64,000 nt of DNA, taken from NCBI GenBank assembly GCA_016743945.1, contig JADGFI010000022.1, forward strand, positions 26,604-90,603, written 5' to 3'. Position 1 is the first letter of the stretch; each line of letters opens with the position of its first letter. The translations under genes were made by a program, and so were the position numbers. The stretch is from Desulfobacteraceae bacterium (lineage in GTDB: Bacteria; Desulfobacterota; Desulfobacteria; Desulfobacterales; Desulfobacteraceae). Shown piece by piece: positions 8,230 through 17,643 of this stretch. Below the pieces are notes generated by a model, which was given only the letters and a program-made list of their open reading frames with translations, was not told the DNA's origin and did no database searches.

Positions 8230-9339
8230 ATGCAGCTTAATTGTGGAATCGTGGGACTTCCCAACGTTGGGAAGTCAACCATATTTTCGGCACTGACCTC
8301 AGCACCTGCCGAAGCGGCGAACTATCCATTTTGCACCATCGAACCCAATGTGGGCATCGTACATGTTCCGGACAAAAGACTGGGTCAGATCACCGAGTAT
8401 ATCATTCCCAAAAAAATTATCCCTGCCGTTGTTGAATTTGTGGATATTGCAGGCCTTGTAAAAGGGGCTTCCAAGGGAGAGGGTCTTGGAAACAAATTTT
8501 TGGGACATATCCGACAGGTGGGTGCCATTGTCCATGTGGTTCGGTGTTTCGAAGATGACGATGTGGTGCATGTAGATGGCAAGGTTGATCCCGCAAGTGA
8601 TATTGAGACCATCAGTATTGAACTTGCCTTTGCAGACCTTGAGACGGTTCAAAAACGTCAGGAGAACCTTGTCCGGCTAAAAAAATCCAATGACAAAAAG
8701 ATTTCAGAAAGGGCAAAGGCAACAGAGCCTGTCTTAATATTATTGGAAGAAGCCCTGGAAGAGGGAATACCCGCACGTCGGGTGGACTTGGATGAGCGGC
8801 AGGCAGAAATGATTGCCGATCTTCACCTGATTACCATGAAAAAGCAGCTCTATTGCTGCAACGTGGGGGATGATGAACTTGAGAAGGATAACGATCATGT
8901 AAAAACAGTTCGCGCCCTTGCCCAAAAAGATGGCTCTGGGGTGGTGGTTATCTCGGGCCAGCTGGAGTCTGAAATCAGCGATCTCGATTCTTCGGAAGAA
9001 AAAGCTGCGTTTCTTAAAGCTGCAGGCCTGGAAGAATCTGGCCTGGACCAGCTTATCCGGGAAGCCTATGGGATGCTGGGGCTTCATACCTATTTTACCG
9101 CAGGCGAAAAAGAAGTCCGGGCCTGGACCTTTCCCAATGGCGCCAAAGCCCCCCAGGCGGCAGGGATTATTCATACAGATTTTGAACACGGATTTATCCG
9201 GGCCGAAACCTACCACTGTACAGATCTATTTGAGTATAAAACCGAACTAAAACTCAAAGAGAACGGAAGGCTGCGGGTGGAAGGCAAAGAGTATGTTGTG
9301 GCGGATGGAGATGTGCTTCACTTCAGGTTTAATGTGTAA
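8230..9339 (+). CDS. ychF: Redox-responsive ATPase/GTPase YchF (OLA1)
   Basis: Universal Obg-family P-loop NTPase that binds ATP and associates with ribosomes. The Walker A GLPNVGKST is at residues 9-17 and the G3 box DIAGLVKGASKGEGLGNKFL near 69-88. The C-terminal TGS-like domain contains FTAGEKEVRAWTF and ends VADGDVLHFRFNV, as in all YchF. ATG 8230 is chosen since it begins MQLNCGIVG and has AAAGGG upstream; an in-frame ATG 42 bp earlier lacks family sequence. The 369 residues match the usual length of about 363. It converges with the aminopeptidase gene downstream. Confidence 0.96.
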   Translation: MQLNCGIVGLPNVGKSTIFSALTSAPAEAANYPFCTIEPNVGIVHVPDKRLGQITEYIIPKKIIPAVVEFVDIAGLVKGASKGEGLGNKFLGHIRQVGAIVHVVRCFEDDDVVHVDGKVDPASDIETISIELAFADLETVQKRQENLVRLKKSNDKKISERAKATEPVLILLEEALEEGIPARRVDLDERQAEMIADLHLITMKKQLYCCNVGDDELEKDNDHVKTVRALAQKDGSGVVVISGQLESEISDLDSSEEKAAFLKAAGLEESGLDQLIREAYGMLGLHTYFTAGEKEVRAWTFPNGAKAPQAAGIIHTDFEHGFIRAETYHCTDLFEYKTELKLKENGRLRVEGKEYVVADGDVLHFRFNV

Positions 9340-9344
9340 AGGAC

Positions 9345-9370
9345 CCTTTGGCCCTGGACCGGGCCAAAGG
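9345..9370. terminator. GC-rich hairpin between convergent genes
   Basis: CCTTTGGCCC and GGGCCAAAGG form a perfect 10-bp stem with a 6-base loop, just after the ychF stop and facing the aminopeptidase gene. No T-run follows on either strand, so it is not a canonical intrinsic terminator; it may protect 3' ends or assist termination. Confidence 0.55.
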
Positions 9371-9417
9371 ATCTTGGGAATCAAAAAGCCCTGATCCATG
9401 GGGGTTAACCAGGGGAT

Positions 9418-11196
9418 TTAAATTGGCGCTGTTTTCTTTTTAAGCCATGCCGCAACTTGTGGGTCAAGGGCAGGACTCAAGGCGTCATAGACCTGTTGAT
9501 GATACCTGTTAAAATAATCGATTTCTTCCTGGCAGAGCAACTTTTTGTCCACAAGGGAGGTTTCAAAATGACAAAGCGTCATGTTCTCAAAGCGCATGAA
9601 CTGACCAAACTCGGTCTTGTGGGCCTTTGCCACTAAAATCATATTTTCCAAACGGATCCCGTAGTGACCTTCCCGGTAAAGCCCGGGCTCATTGGTCAAA
9701 AGCATCCCTTCGTTCAATTCCACATCTATGGGCGAAGGGCTGATCCTTGCAGGGCCCTCGTGGACACAGAGAAAAAAACCCACACCGTGGCCGGTACCAT
9801 GGCCAAAATTCATGCCTTCCTTCCAGAGGAACTGCCGGGCCAGGGTATCAATTTGAAATCCTTTGGTTCCCTCGGGAAAAAGGGCCGTGGCCACACAGAT
9901 ATGACCTTTGAGCACCAGGGTATAATCGTTTATTTCCTGTTTTGTGGGAGTGCCTAAATTAAGGGTCCGGGTAATATCGGTGGTGCCGGTGAGATAATTA
10001 CCCCCGGAATCGGAGAGGAACATGCCTTCTTTTTTAAGAACCCGGTCGCTTTGGGGACTGGCTTTGTAATGACACATGGCCGAGTGATCCTTATAGGCCA
10101 TGATGGGATCAAAACTATTGGTATAAAAGTCGGGCTGTTGTTTCCTGAACTCAAAGAGGGTTTCGGCCACGCTCATTTCGGAAACCGGCGTATCCTCTGT
10201 TTTATTTTCAAGCCAATGGAGAAAATTGACCATTGCCACCCCGTCTTTGATGGCGGTCTGGCGTATATGGTTAATTTGTGTCTCATTTTTAACCGCCTTG
10301 AGTTGGGTGGCAGGATTAATTTTCTCAATGATCCGGGCCTTTTTGCCCACGGCCTGATAAAGAGCAACCCCCACGGCATCGGGATCCAGACAAATCCGGG
10401 TCTCTTGGCCCAGGCGGCCCAGGGTCTCTTCCACCTGGGTATAGTCGAGCAGCTCAATCTTATCTTGTTTAAATTGAGCCACAAGCATTTCATCCACCTT
10501 AGAAGGATTGATAAAAACAATGGCCCGGTCGAGGGTGACAAGGGCAAAGGCCAGGTTAACGGGGGTGTTGTGGACATCCTCTCCCCTTAAATTAAAGGTC
10601 CAGGCAATGTCGTCCAGGGTGGTCATCAAATGGGTATTGGCATCGCTCTTGCCCATGGCAATGCGGATCTGATCCAACTTTTCACCTCGTGTTTTACCCG
10701 CATAGGTGTCGGACAACATCCATGCCCTGGATGCTGGCATGGGGGGCCGGTCTGTCCAGATATCGGCGATAAGATCAAAATCCGTGGCAAGGATTATGCC
10801 TTTGTCCGTGAACACACGCCTATATTTTTTAACATTTGCCCCAGAGACAACCTTACCGTCCATGGCAATGATATCCCCCGATAAAAGGGTTTGGGACAGC
10901 CAGGTCTCAAACTCCGGAACTCCAGGCTCTCCTTGCTTGAACAGCTCAAAAGCCGATGGCCCTATCTGGGAAGCGGCCTGTATCCAATATCGAAAATCTG
11001 TCCAGAGAACGGCAGCTGTCTTTGTAACCACGGCCGTACCGGCAGAGCCGGTAAAACCGGTGAGCCATTGCCTTGCCTGCCAAAAATCTGCCATATATTC
11101 ACTCTGGTGGGGATCCCCGCTGGGGACCACAAGGGCTGCGATATTCCGGGCTGCCATTTTTTTTCTTAACAGAGCTATTTTGTTGTTGGTATCCAA
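9418..11196 (-). CDS. pepP: Xaa-Pro aminopeptidase (M24 family, long form)
   Basis: Releases N-terminal residues before proline, using two metal ions; cytoplasmic. The 592 residues hold two creatinase-type N-terminal domains and a C-terminal M24 pita-bread domain. The dinuclear metal ligands are visible: Asp396 (LSDSGG), Asp407 (TTDITRT), His470 (GHGTGHGVG), Glu503 (LTNEPGLY) and Glu517 (RLENMI). The size matches the three-domain form found in eukaryotes and many bacteria, not the shorter E. coli type. The start appears to be TTG at 11196 with AAAGGA upstream; an ATG occurs 13 codons later. It lies 22 bp downstream of livF and may be co-transcribed with the amino-acid transporter, which would fit peptide use. 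Confidence 0.93.
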   Translation of the reverse strand: MDTNNKIALLRKKMAARNIAALVVPSGDPHQSEYMADFWQARQWLTGFTGSAGTAVVTKTAAVLWTDFRYWIQAASQIGPSAFELFKQGEPGVPEFETWLSQTLLSGDIIAMDGKVVSGANVKKYRRVFTDKGIILATDFDLIADIWTDRPPMPASRAWMLSDTYAGKTRGEKLDQIRIAMGKSDANTHLMTTLDDIAWTFNLRGEDVHNTPVNLAFALVTLDRAIVFINPSKVDEMLVAQFKQDKIELLDYTQVEETLGRLGQETRICLDPDAVGVALYQAVGKKARIIEKINPATQLKAVKNETQINHIRQTAIKDGVAMVNFLHWLENKTEDTPVSEMSVAETLFEFRKQQPDFYTNSFDPIMAYKDHSAMCHYKASPQSDRVLKKEGMFLSDSGGNYLTGTTDITRTLNLGTPTKQEINDYTLVLKGHICVATALFPEGTKGFQIDTLARQFLWKEGMNFGHGTGHGVGFFLCVHEGPARISPSPIDVELNEGMLLTNEPGLYREGHYGIRLENMILVAKAHKTEFGQFMRFENMTLCHFETSLVDKKLLCQEEIDYFNRYHQQVYDALSPALDPQVAAWLKKKTAPI

Positions 11197-11218
11197 GAGA
11201 TATATCCTTTATTTATTT

Positions 11219-11926
11219 TTATATTCCCAGATAGGCTTTTTTCACGTCTTCATTTACCAGAAGGTTGGCACCGGTATCAAACAGGGTGATGACCCCATTT
11301 TCCATAACATATCCCCTGTGGGAGGCCTTTAGGGCCAAATTGGCATTTTGTTCCACAAGAAAGATGGTTGTTTTCTGCTCCTGGTTGATACGCTTTATAA
11401 TATCAAAGATTTGCCGGATAATGATGGGCGCAAGCCCCAGGGAGGGTTCATCCAAGAGCAGCAGTTTCGGGCGGGCCATCAACGCCCGGGAAATGGCCAG
11501 CATCTGCTGTTCACCGCCGCTAAGGGTTCCACCTGCCTGATTTCTTCTATTGGCAAGTACGGGAAAAAGAGTATATACATACTCAATATCTCGTTTAATG
11601 CCGTCTTTGTCTTTTCTTAAAAAAGCGCCCATGTCAAGATTTTCAGCCACGGTAAGATAGGGAAAAATCCGTCTTCCTTCCGGCACCTGGACCATTCCTT
11701 TCTCAACGATTTTATTAGCGCCGACACGGGTGATATCTTCCCCGAGAAATGTCACACTCCCCTGGCGGGCGGGAACAATCCCGGATATCGTCATCAAGGT
11801 GGTGGATTTACCAGCACCGTTTGCGCCGATAAGGCAAATAATTTCCCCTTGGTTAATTTCAAGGGTCACCCCCTTTAGGGCATGGATATTTCCATAGAAC
11901 GTATTTATATCTTTCAACTTAAGCAT
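11219..11926 (-). CDS. livF: Branched-chain amino acid ABC transporter, ATP-binding protein LivF
   Basis: One of the two ATPases of a LIV-type importer (HAAT family). The Walker A GANGAGKST, signature LSGGEQQ and Walker B LLLLDEPSLGL are intact, and the C-terminal stop of about 235 residues is normal. I chose ATG 11926 because it begins MLKLKDINTFYG and overlaps the livG stop by eight bases with GGGGAAG upstream; the frame extends to a TTG at 11941. It is the last gene of livKHMGF. Substrate specificity is set by the binding protein, not here. Confidence 0.95.
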   Translation of the reverse strand: MLKLKDINTFYGNIHALKGVTLEINQGEIICLIGANGAGKSTTLMTISGIVPARQGSVTFLGEDITRVGANKIVEKGMVQVPEGRRIFPYLTVAENLDMGAFLRKDKDGIKRDIEYVYTLFPVLANRRNQAGGTLSGGEQQMLAISRALMARPKLLLLDEPSLGLAPIIIRQIFDIIKRINQEQKTTIFLVEQNANLALKASHRGYVMENGVITLFDTGANLLVNEDVKKAYLGI

Positions 11927-12707
11927 CAGCGTCTTCCCCAAGATAGGCCTTGATTACAATAGGATTGGATTTTATTTGTTCAGGCGTTCCTTCTGCAATT
12001 TTTTTACCATAATCCATTACAAAAATTTTATCAGAAAGACTCATGACCAGCTTCATATCATGTTCAATCAAAAGAATTGATATCTTTTCATTGTCCCTGA
12101 TCCAGACAATCAGATCATCCAATTCCTTTGTTTCCTGGGGATTCATCCCGGCGGCCGGTTCATCCAACAGCAATAAAAAGGGGTCTGTTGCCATGGCCCG
12201 GGCAATTTCAAGTCGTCTCTGGGCGCCATAGGGAAGGTTCATGGCCAGTTCATTGACATATTCGGCCAGGCCAATTTTCTCCAACACCTCATAGCTGTCT
12301 TTGATAAGTTGTTTCTCCTCATTGACCGTGGACCTGGGCCTAAAAATTGCACTTGCTATCCCTGATTTCAGTCTGCAATGACGGCCGATCATGACATTTT
12401 CCAGTACAGACATACTGCCAAAAAGCCTGATATTCTGGAAGGTCCGGGCCATGCCTTTTTCCGTAACCTCATTGGGTTTGAGGCCATTGATCCGCGCGGA
12501 AGATTTACCCGGCGGCGTGATGATAACATCCCCTGAAGTTGGGGGATAGATACCGGTAACGCAATTGAAAAAGGTTGTCTTGCCGGCACCATTGGGGCCG
12601 ATCAGGGCAACTATTTCACCTTCGTTGACCGTTAGATCCAGGTTATCCAGTGCCTTAAGCCCACCAAACCTCATTGTAATATTTTCTACAGTCAGTATTG
12701 ATTTCAT
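11919..12707 (-). CDS. livG: Branched-chain amino acid ABC transporter, ATP-binding protein LivG
   Basis: Second ATPase of the LIV-type importer. Walker A GPNGAGKTT, the LivG-typical helix TFQNIRLFGSMSVLENVMIG, and Walker B LLLLDEPAAGMNP are clear. The usual LSGGQ is replaced by LPYGAQRRLEIARA, which is the normal LivG variant. ATG 12707 is four bases after the livM stop and starts the family-typical MKSILTVENITMRFGG; a longer in-frame start at 12752 would overlap livM. The 262 residues fit. It is translationally coupled to both neighbours. Confidence 0.95.
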   Translation of the reverse strand: MKSILTVENITMRFGGLKALDNLDLTVNEGEIVALIGPNGAGKTTFFNCVTGIYPPTSGDVIITPPGKSSARINGLKPNEVTEKGMARTFQNIRLFGSMSVLENVMIGRHCRLKSGIASAIFRPRSTVNEEKQLIKDSYEVLEKIGLAEYVNELAMNLPYGAQRRLEIARAMATDPFLLLLDEPAAGMNPQETKELDDLIVWIRDNEKISILLIEHDMKLVMSLSDKIFVMDYGKKIAEGTPEQIKSNPIVIKAYLGEDADA

Positions 12708-12711
12708 AACC

Positions 12712-13914
12712 TTAGATTTCTGAACTTTTAAATTGATAGGTTTTTCGGACATTGGCGATCAGACCACCGGGCCTGAACACCATCATAATAACCAAAACTG
12801 CACCAAAGACAAGCATTCGATATTCTGAAAAGGCCCTTAAATATTCAGGCACCAGCATCAGAAACAATGCCCCCACAATCACCCCTGCAATGGACCCCAT
12901 CCCGCCGATAACAACAATACACAGGATCATAACCGATTCCCAGATAGTAAAACTTGCCGGATTGATAAAGGTGGTCTTTGCCGCAAAAACAACGCCGGCC
13001 ATTCCCGCCCAGGTAGCTCCCAAAGAAAAGGCCGTTAATTTTGTCTTTGTCTTGTCAATACCCATTGCCTGGCAGGCTATTTCATCTTCCCTCAAGGCAA
13101 TCCAGGCACGGCCGATTCGTGAATTTTCAAGCCGGTTCACCATAAAAATGGTGAAGATCACCAGAACGATCATCATAAAATAAATAAAAACAGTTGCCTG
13201 GGAAAGGCTAAAATCAATCCCCGGTATGGCGGGTCTGGGAATATTGGCGATGCCGCTGGGACCCTCTGAAAACGCATTCCAGTTTTCCAGCACAAGTCTG
13301 ATAATTTCTCCGAATCCCAGGGTAACAATGGCAAGGTAATCCCCCTTTAACCGAAGAACCGGATACCCCAGAAGCATGCCGAAGGTTGCGCCGAGAGCCG
13401 CACCGATGGGAAGGGCAACCCAAAAATTCACCCCGAAATGCATATTCAGCAAGGCATAGGAATAGGCCCCCACTGCATAGAAGGCCACATACCCCAGATC
13501 AAGCAGACCTGCAAGCCCCACCACAATGTTCAATCCCAATCCCAGCATGATATAAATCAGGGCGGATATCATGATATTGGTCTGGTACATGGAAAAAATG
13601 TAGGGAAAGGCACAGGCAAAAATCACAAGGCCGATAATGGAGGGCAACCTGACGTTCCGTTTTTCCATCATTCTCTGTAAAAACGGCATCTCCCCTGTCA
13701 CGGCTTTGTTTTTATTTTTTTCCTGCTTTTTAAGCAATTCATCCCAGATAATGGACAGAAAAAAACCGCCAACCCCTGCATACAGCATATTCATCCAGCG
13801 CCATTCAATTATGTTTTCAATGGTATTTACCCGGATCACCATGATGGGAAAGGTTAAAAATATAAACCAGAGCCCCGCCAACACCCCTTTTTTAATTATT
13901 TCAAAACTCATCAT
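12712..13914 (-). CDS. livM: Branched-chain amino acid ABC transporter, permease LivM
   Basis: Inner-membrane permease with about 9-10 hydrophobic segments in 400 residues. Family motifs include LNIVVGLAGLLDLGYVAFYAVGAY and the ABC-contact EAA loop in RIGRAWIALREDEIACQAMGIDKTKTKLTAF. Start is one of two tandem ATGs (13914/13911) beginning MMSFEIIKKG; the frame upstream is open to 13995 but overlaps the livH end. It partners LivH. The N-terminal part (about 100 residues) includes a basic cytoplasmic loop KKQEKNKNK common in LivM. Confidence 0.94.
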   Translation of the reverse strand: MMSFEIIKKGVLAGLWFIFLTFPIMVIRVNTIENIIEWRWMNMLYAGVGGFFLSIIWDELLKKQEKNKNKAVTGEMPFLQRMMEKRNVRLPSIIGLVIFACAFPYIFSMYQTNIMISALIYIMLGLGLNIVVGLAGLLDLGYVAFYAVGAYSYALLNMHFGVNFWVALPIGAALGATFGMLLGYPVLRLKGDYLAIVTLGFGEIIRLVLENWNAFSEGPSGIANIPRPAIPGIDFSLSQATVFIYFMMIVLVIFTIFMVNRLENSRIGRAWIALREDEIACQAMGIDKTKTKLTAFSLGATWAGMAGVVFAAKTTFINPASFTIWESVMILCIVVIGGMGSIAGVIVGALFLMLVPEYLRAFSEYRMLVFGAVLVIMMVFRPGGLIANVRKTYQFKSSEI

Positions 13915-13966
13915 AATAGCTTCACTTTGTATACGATTGACAGATGATTGACAGATGGTAAACAGA

Positions 13967-14869
13967 TCATACTTTTTTTGTTTCCTTGCGCCCAAGAATT
14001 CCGGATGGCCTGAATATCAAAATAAACACCAGAAAGAGGAAGGCAAAAACATCTTCGTAATCACTTGAAATATATCCGGTGAAAAAACTTTCGGTCCACC
14101 CCAGCACAAGGCTTCCAAGAACCGCACCCGGGATGCTGCCAATCCCCCCCAGTACAGCTGCGACAAAGGCTTTAATACCGGCGATGAAACCAACATAAAA
14201 GTTTATCTGGCCAACATGGGAAGCGATCAGAACCCCCCCGATGGCAGCCGTTCCAGACCCGACGATGAAGGTGATGGATATAATTTTATTCACATCAATC
14301 CCCACAAGGGCGGACATGATCTTGTCCTGGGAGGTCGCCCGCATTGCCTTTCCGATTCTGGTAAACTTTATGAGGATGGTCAAAAAAATCATAACACAAA
14401 AAGTTGTACCCAGGATAACCAGTTCCGGAGAGGAGATGATATGGGCATAGGGCTCCCAGAAGTCAAAATCCGGAATCAAACTGGGAAAAGGAAGAAAATC
14501 AGAGGTCTGGGCAAGCAGGACATAATTTTGAAGGAACAAAGACATCCCGATGGCAGAAATCAATGCAGACAAACGGGGAGCATGTCGTAAGGGCTTGTAG
14601 GCAATCTTTTCAACGGTAAACCCATAGGCGCAGGAGTAAACCACTGCCAGAACCGAAGCCAGAATCAAAACCGTAAGGTGGTTAAACCCCAGCATGGACA
14701 AAACCGATGCAACAATAAGCGCCGTAAATGCACCGATCATATATATTTCGCCATGGGCAAAATTGATCAATTCAATGATACCATAAACCATGGTATATCC
14801 AAGGGCTATCAGGGCATAAATACTCCCTCTGGTCAACCCTCCAAGAAACAATTCCAGGAAATAATCCAT
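13967..14869 (-). CDS. livH: Branched-chain amino acid ABC transporter, permease LivH
   Basis: Inner-membrane permease of 300 residues with about eight hydrophobic helices. It opens MDYFLELFLGGLTRGSIYALIALGYTMVYGIIELINFAHGE, of which LINFAHGE is the LivH signature; the EAA-like loop IGKAMRATSQDKIMSALVGID is also present. ATG 14869 matches the family start; an in-frame extension to 14989 runs into the hairpin after livK and is not used. Its expression relative to livK is probably reduced by that hairpin. Confidence 0.95.
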   Translation of the reverse strand: MDYFLELFLGGLTRGSIYALIALGYTMVYGIIELINFAHGEIYMIGAFTALIVASVLSMLGFNHLTVLILASVLAVVYSCAYGFTVEKIAYKPLRHAPRLSALISAIGMSLFLQNYVLLAQTSDFLPFPSLIPDFDFWEPYAHIISSPELVILGTTFCVMIFLTILIKFTRIGKAMRATSQDKIMSALVGIDVNKIISITFIVGSGTAAIGGVLIASHVGQINFYVGFIAGIKAFVAAVLGGIGSIPGAVLGSLVLGWTESFFTGYISSDYEDVFAFLFLVFILIFRPSGILGRKETKKV

Positions 14870-14976
14870 GATTTTTTTCCACGCCTCTAAATTGAAACAA
14901 ACGGCCCGCATTTGATTTATTACAAAAATAGAATCAAAAACCAGGCGATGTTTAAAATTAATTAATTCGTATATTA

Positions 14977-15006
14977 AAGGCCGGGGCAATATTTGTCCCC
15001 GGCCTT
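14977..15006 (-). terminator. Hairpin between livK and livH (partial terminator)
   Basis: AAGGCCGGGG and CCCCGGCCTT form a perfect 10-bp stem with a 10-base loop, 16 bp past the livK stop. Read on the minus strand it is followed by a T/A-rich stretch (TTTAATATACG). Such a stem after a binding-protein gene usually lets only part of the transcription continue into the permease genes, giving excess binding protein. Confidence 0.75.
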
Positions 15007-15022
15007 GGATATTGCCGACTCG

Positions 15023-16147
15023 TTACTTTAATTCTACATACACGCCATCTTTAACCTGGTAAACAGAGAACCCGGCTCCGATTGCATCCCCTCTTTTGTC
15101 AAAGGAAATGCTTCCAATGGGGGTTTCAACATACTCGGACTGAAGTGTTTTTGTCAATGCCGCGTAATCAGTGGAACCTGTTTTCTCAATGGCATTGATC
15201 AATGCAAGCATTGCAGAATAGGCATTGATATAGAATGCACCATGATCTGTCTTATAGACTTCTTTATGGTCTTTAACCGCTTTTATATTCAAGGGATTGG
15301 CAGATGTATCCTTTGGTCCTGAAGCATAAACACCTTCTGCATATTTTCCGGCAACCTTGATAAAGGTGTCATCTTTTACGCCATCATCCGAGATAAAAGC
15401 CATTTTCAATCTTTTTTTACGCATCTGACTTACAATTTTAGAGGCTTCAGGATGATATCCGCCAAATATAACAGCATCAACCTTTGCTCTTTTAATCTTC
15501 TGAACAACAGCTGAATAATCAACCGCACCAGGTGTTACCCCTTCAAAAAGAAGGACTTCCGCCCGGCCGTCTTCTTCAACGTACATTTTTGCAAACTCGG
15601 CAAACCCTTTTCCATAATCACCCTTGTCATGAATGACGGCAACTCTTTTCACTTTAAGGACGTTAATGGCAAACTCCACATCCAGCTTTGCCTGGGCATC
15701 ATCCGAGGCAATTGTTCTATAAAAATTGGGGTAATCACCGCTCTGGGTCAGGCCCGGATTAGTAGCAGAAGGGGACATGACAATGACACCGGAATCTTTA
15801 TAAATTCCCAAAGCAGCCTTTGTTGCGCCGCTGCAGATATGGCCCAAAACCACCTGGGCACCTTCGGATACCAGTTTGGTTGCCGTGTTGGTCGCAACTT
15901 CCGGCTTACAGGCGTCGTCTTCGATTAGAAGTTCAATCTGTTTGCCAAGGATTCCTCCCTTTGCATTCACTTCTTTGACGACAAGCTCAGCAGCCTTTAC
16001 CGTGGGAAGCCCGTATGAGGCCAGATCACCACTGTGGGCACCGGCAACACCTATTTTAATCGTATCACCTGCAAATCCAGAACCCGCGAATAAAAAAACA
16101 CCCATGATGGATACAGCACACAATTTACCGAATGACTTCATTTTCAT
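15023..16147 (-). CDS. livK: Branched-chain amino acid-type ABC transporter, periplasmic binding protein
   Basis: Periplasmic ligand-binding protein (Leu/Ile/Val-binding fold, 374 aa) delivering substrate to LivHM. The signal peptide is clear (MKMKSFGKLC then hydrophobic core, cleavage near GFAGD). The mature chain starts TIKIGVAGAHSGDLASYG, where the family's ligand loop sits, and has LVSEGAQVVLGHICSGAT and YYG-like segments typical of LivJ/LivK. GGGAGGGAG precedes two close ATGs (16147, 16141). The fold also binds aromatic acids and amides in other systems, so substrate is not certain; the nearby PadB-like operon makes an aromatic ligand possible. Confidence 0.93.
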   Translation of the reverse strand: MKMKSFGKLCAVSIMGVFLFAGSGFAGDTIKIGVAGAHSGDLASYGLPTVKAAELVVKEVNAKGGILGKQIELLIEDDACKPEVATNTATKLVSEGAQVVLGHICSGATKAALGIYKDSGVIVMSPSATNPGLTQSGDYPNFYRTIASDDAQAKLDVEFAINVLKVKRVAVIHDKGDYGKGFAEFAKMYVEEDGRAEVLLFEGVTPGAVDYSAVVQKIKRAKVDAVIFGGYHPEASKIVSQMRKKRLKMAFISDDGVKDDTFIKVAGKYAEGVYASGPKDTSANPLNIKAVKDHKEVYKTDHGAFYINAYSAMLALINAIEKTGSTDYAALTKTLQSEYVETPIGSISFDKRGDAIGAGFSVYQVKDGVYVELK

Positions 16148-16248
16148 CTCCCTCCCGTTTAGTATTAATATACGAACACATGAAAAAAGCTGTATTTCCT
16201 TATCATTTTCAAAAAAAAAAAGAAAGCATACAAATTCAGCGAAAAATA

Positions 16249-17178
16249 TTATTTTGATGCGGTGGCAAATGCCACCAATCCCATAATTGTAATGAGAATA
16301 CCGGTTGCACCAAGAAAATTGGGAAGGGTTGCCCCCAGGAAAAGAACTTCACCAGCCAGGGCAAACACCACTTCACTGCATTGGGTGGCATCCACAGCGG
16401 CAAGTTTTGCCGGCGTATCAGCTTTGCCCCTGGCATATAAAAATAAGGAGGTGGCCACCACCCCGGACAACAAGGCCACAAGGGCCGCATTCACCCATTG
16501 TCCCGGGAAGGGCGGACCCGGGTCAACAAAAAAATAAAGCGCACCCCAAAAGGGTATGGTGCCGGCAGAGAGAAGAAAAACCTTGGCAAAGGCATTGTCT
16601 ATAATAGGTTTGTCAATTTTTGGCACCCCCCGTCTGCCGGTTTTTGCCTCCCAGACCAATTGATTGCCCAGGGGATAACAAAAAGCGGCCAGGAGAACCG
16701 GGAGAGCGCCCACAAGCAAAGGCTTAAAATTGGAGATCTCAAAATGACCCAGGTTCACCAGACAAACACCGCCAAAGACCACCAGGGCCCAGGCCCATAT
16801 TTTCTTGGGAAATCGTCTGCCAAATCCCTGGAGCACAAACAGGGAGGCAATAATGGTCAACTGCCAGGTCGTGGCCACCACCCAGCCGGGGGAATAATCT
16901 GCACTAAAGCAGATCAATGCGTAAAACCCCCCGAAACCGATACTGCCGGAAATTATCCAGAAGAGGCCATTGAAAAACAGCTCTTTCACTAAAAGTTTTA
17001 AAAAAGAAAAACCTCGGGTAACAGCAATCCCAAATCCCAGGAAAACGAGCATATACCCATACCGCAGGGCTGCTGACCAGAACCAATGCCCTCCACCAAG
17101 ACTCATCACCCGGTTCAGCACAAAGGTTGCGCTAAAAAACCCCCCGGCAATCAAACCGATGGTCATTAAGCGAATCAT
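16249..17178 (-). CDS. DMT-superfamily exporter (multidrug resistance/EmrE-like domain)
   Basis: Integral membrane protein of 309 residues with about ten hydrophobic helices in two repeats, as in drug/metabolite transporters. Late glycine-rich helix ALVALLSGVVATSLFLYARGKADTPAKLAAVDATQCSEVVFALAGEVLFLG is characteristic of the PF13536-like multidrug efflux group. It ends 101 bp before livK on the same strand, and its own start lies 10 bp after the GNAT stop, so it may form a transcript with the two genes upstream. The exported compound is unknown. Confidence 0.8.
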   Translation of the reverse strand: MIRLMTIGLIAGGFFSATFVLNRVMSLGGGHWFWSAALRYGYMLVFLGFGIAVTRGFSFLKLLVKELFFNGLFWIISGSIGFGGFYALICFSADYSPGWVVATTWQLTIIASLFVLQGFGRRFPKKIWAWALVVFGGVCLVNLGHFEISNFKPLLVGALPVLLAAFCYPLGNQLVWEAKTGRRGVPKIDKPIIDNAFAKVFLLSAGTIPFWGALYFFVDPGPPFPGQWVNAALVALLSGVVATSLFLYARGKADTPAKLAAVDATQCSEVVFALAGEVLFLGATLPNFLGATGILITIMGLVAFATASK

Positions 17179-17188
17179 ACCATGGTGG

Positions 17189-17641
17189 CTAAAGATCTTT
17201 TTTCAGGTTAATAAACTCACTGCGATTAAACCCGAGTTTCTTAAAAAAGGAAAGCACATCAATGGAGTCCCACATCACGGAAGAATAGATGGACCTGACG
17301 CCTTTTTCCTTATAAATATCACAGATCCGGTTGGCTATCATAAGCCCAAGCCCCTGGCCCATATAATCGGGATGGACACCAAGGGACATGATCCATGCGC
17401 TTTTGCCAATGCCAAACCCGGCGTAGAGGGTGGTGGATATCATGTAACCTGCCACCTTGCCGTTTACTTCGGCCACCAGGCTTGTCTTCCCATCCCCTTC
17501 AGAAACATGCTGCTCAATTAATTTTTGGAAATCAACCTGTGCATCTTCTTCTGAAATGGCAATGCGTATATCATGAATGGCTTGTGTGTCCTCCACCCTG
17601 ATTTCTCTAATGCTGATGCTTTCTTCCACAAGAGTCTCCAT
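17189..17641 (-). CDS. GNAT-family N-acetyltransferase
   Basis: Acetyl-CoA-dependent acyltransferase fold in 150 residues. The pattern reads: strand IREIRVEDTQAIHDIR, central VAEVNGKVAGYMI, then the acetyl-CoA-binding motif A LGVHPDYMGQGLGLMIANRI (about 88-107) with Q/R-x-x-G-x-G/A geometry, and final FFKKLGFNRSEFINLKK. Acceptor substrate cannot be predicted. It starts two bases after the DUF2080-like gene stop, so the two are co-transcribed and probably translationally coupled. Confidence 0.88.
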   Translation of the reverse strand: METLVEESISIREIRVEDTQAIHDIRIAISEEDAQVDFQKLIEQHVSEGDGKTSLVAEVNGKVAGYMISTTLYAGFGIGKSAWIMSLGVHPDYMGQGLGLMIANRICDIYKEKGVRSIYSSVMWDSIDVLSFFKKLGFNRSEFINLKKDL

Positions 17642-17643
17642 TC

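Noticed and set aside
9345..9370. Canonical rho-independent terminator after ychF
   Set aside because: The stem is perfect but no T-run follows on either strand, so it is listed only as a hairpin.
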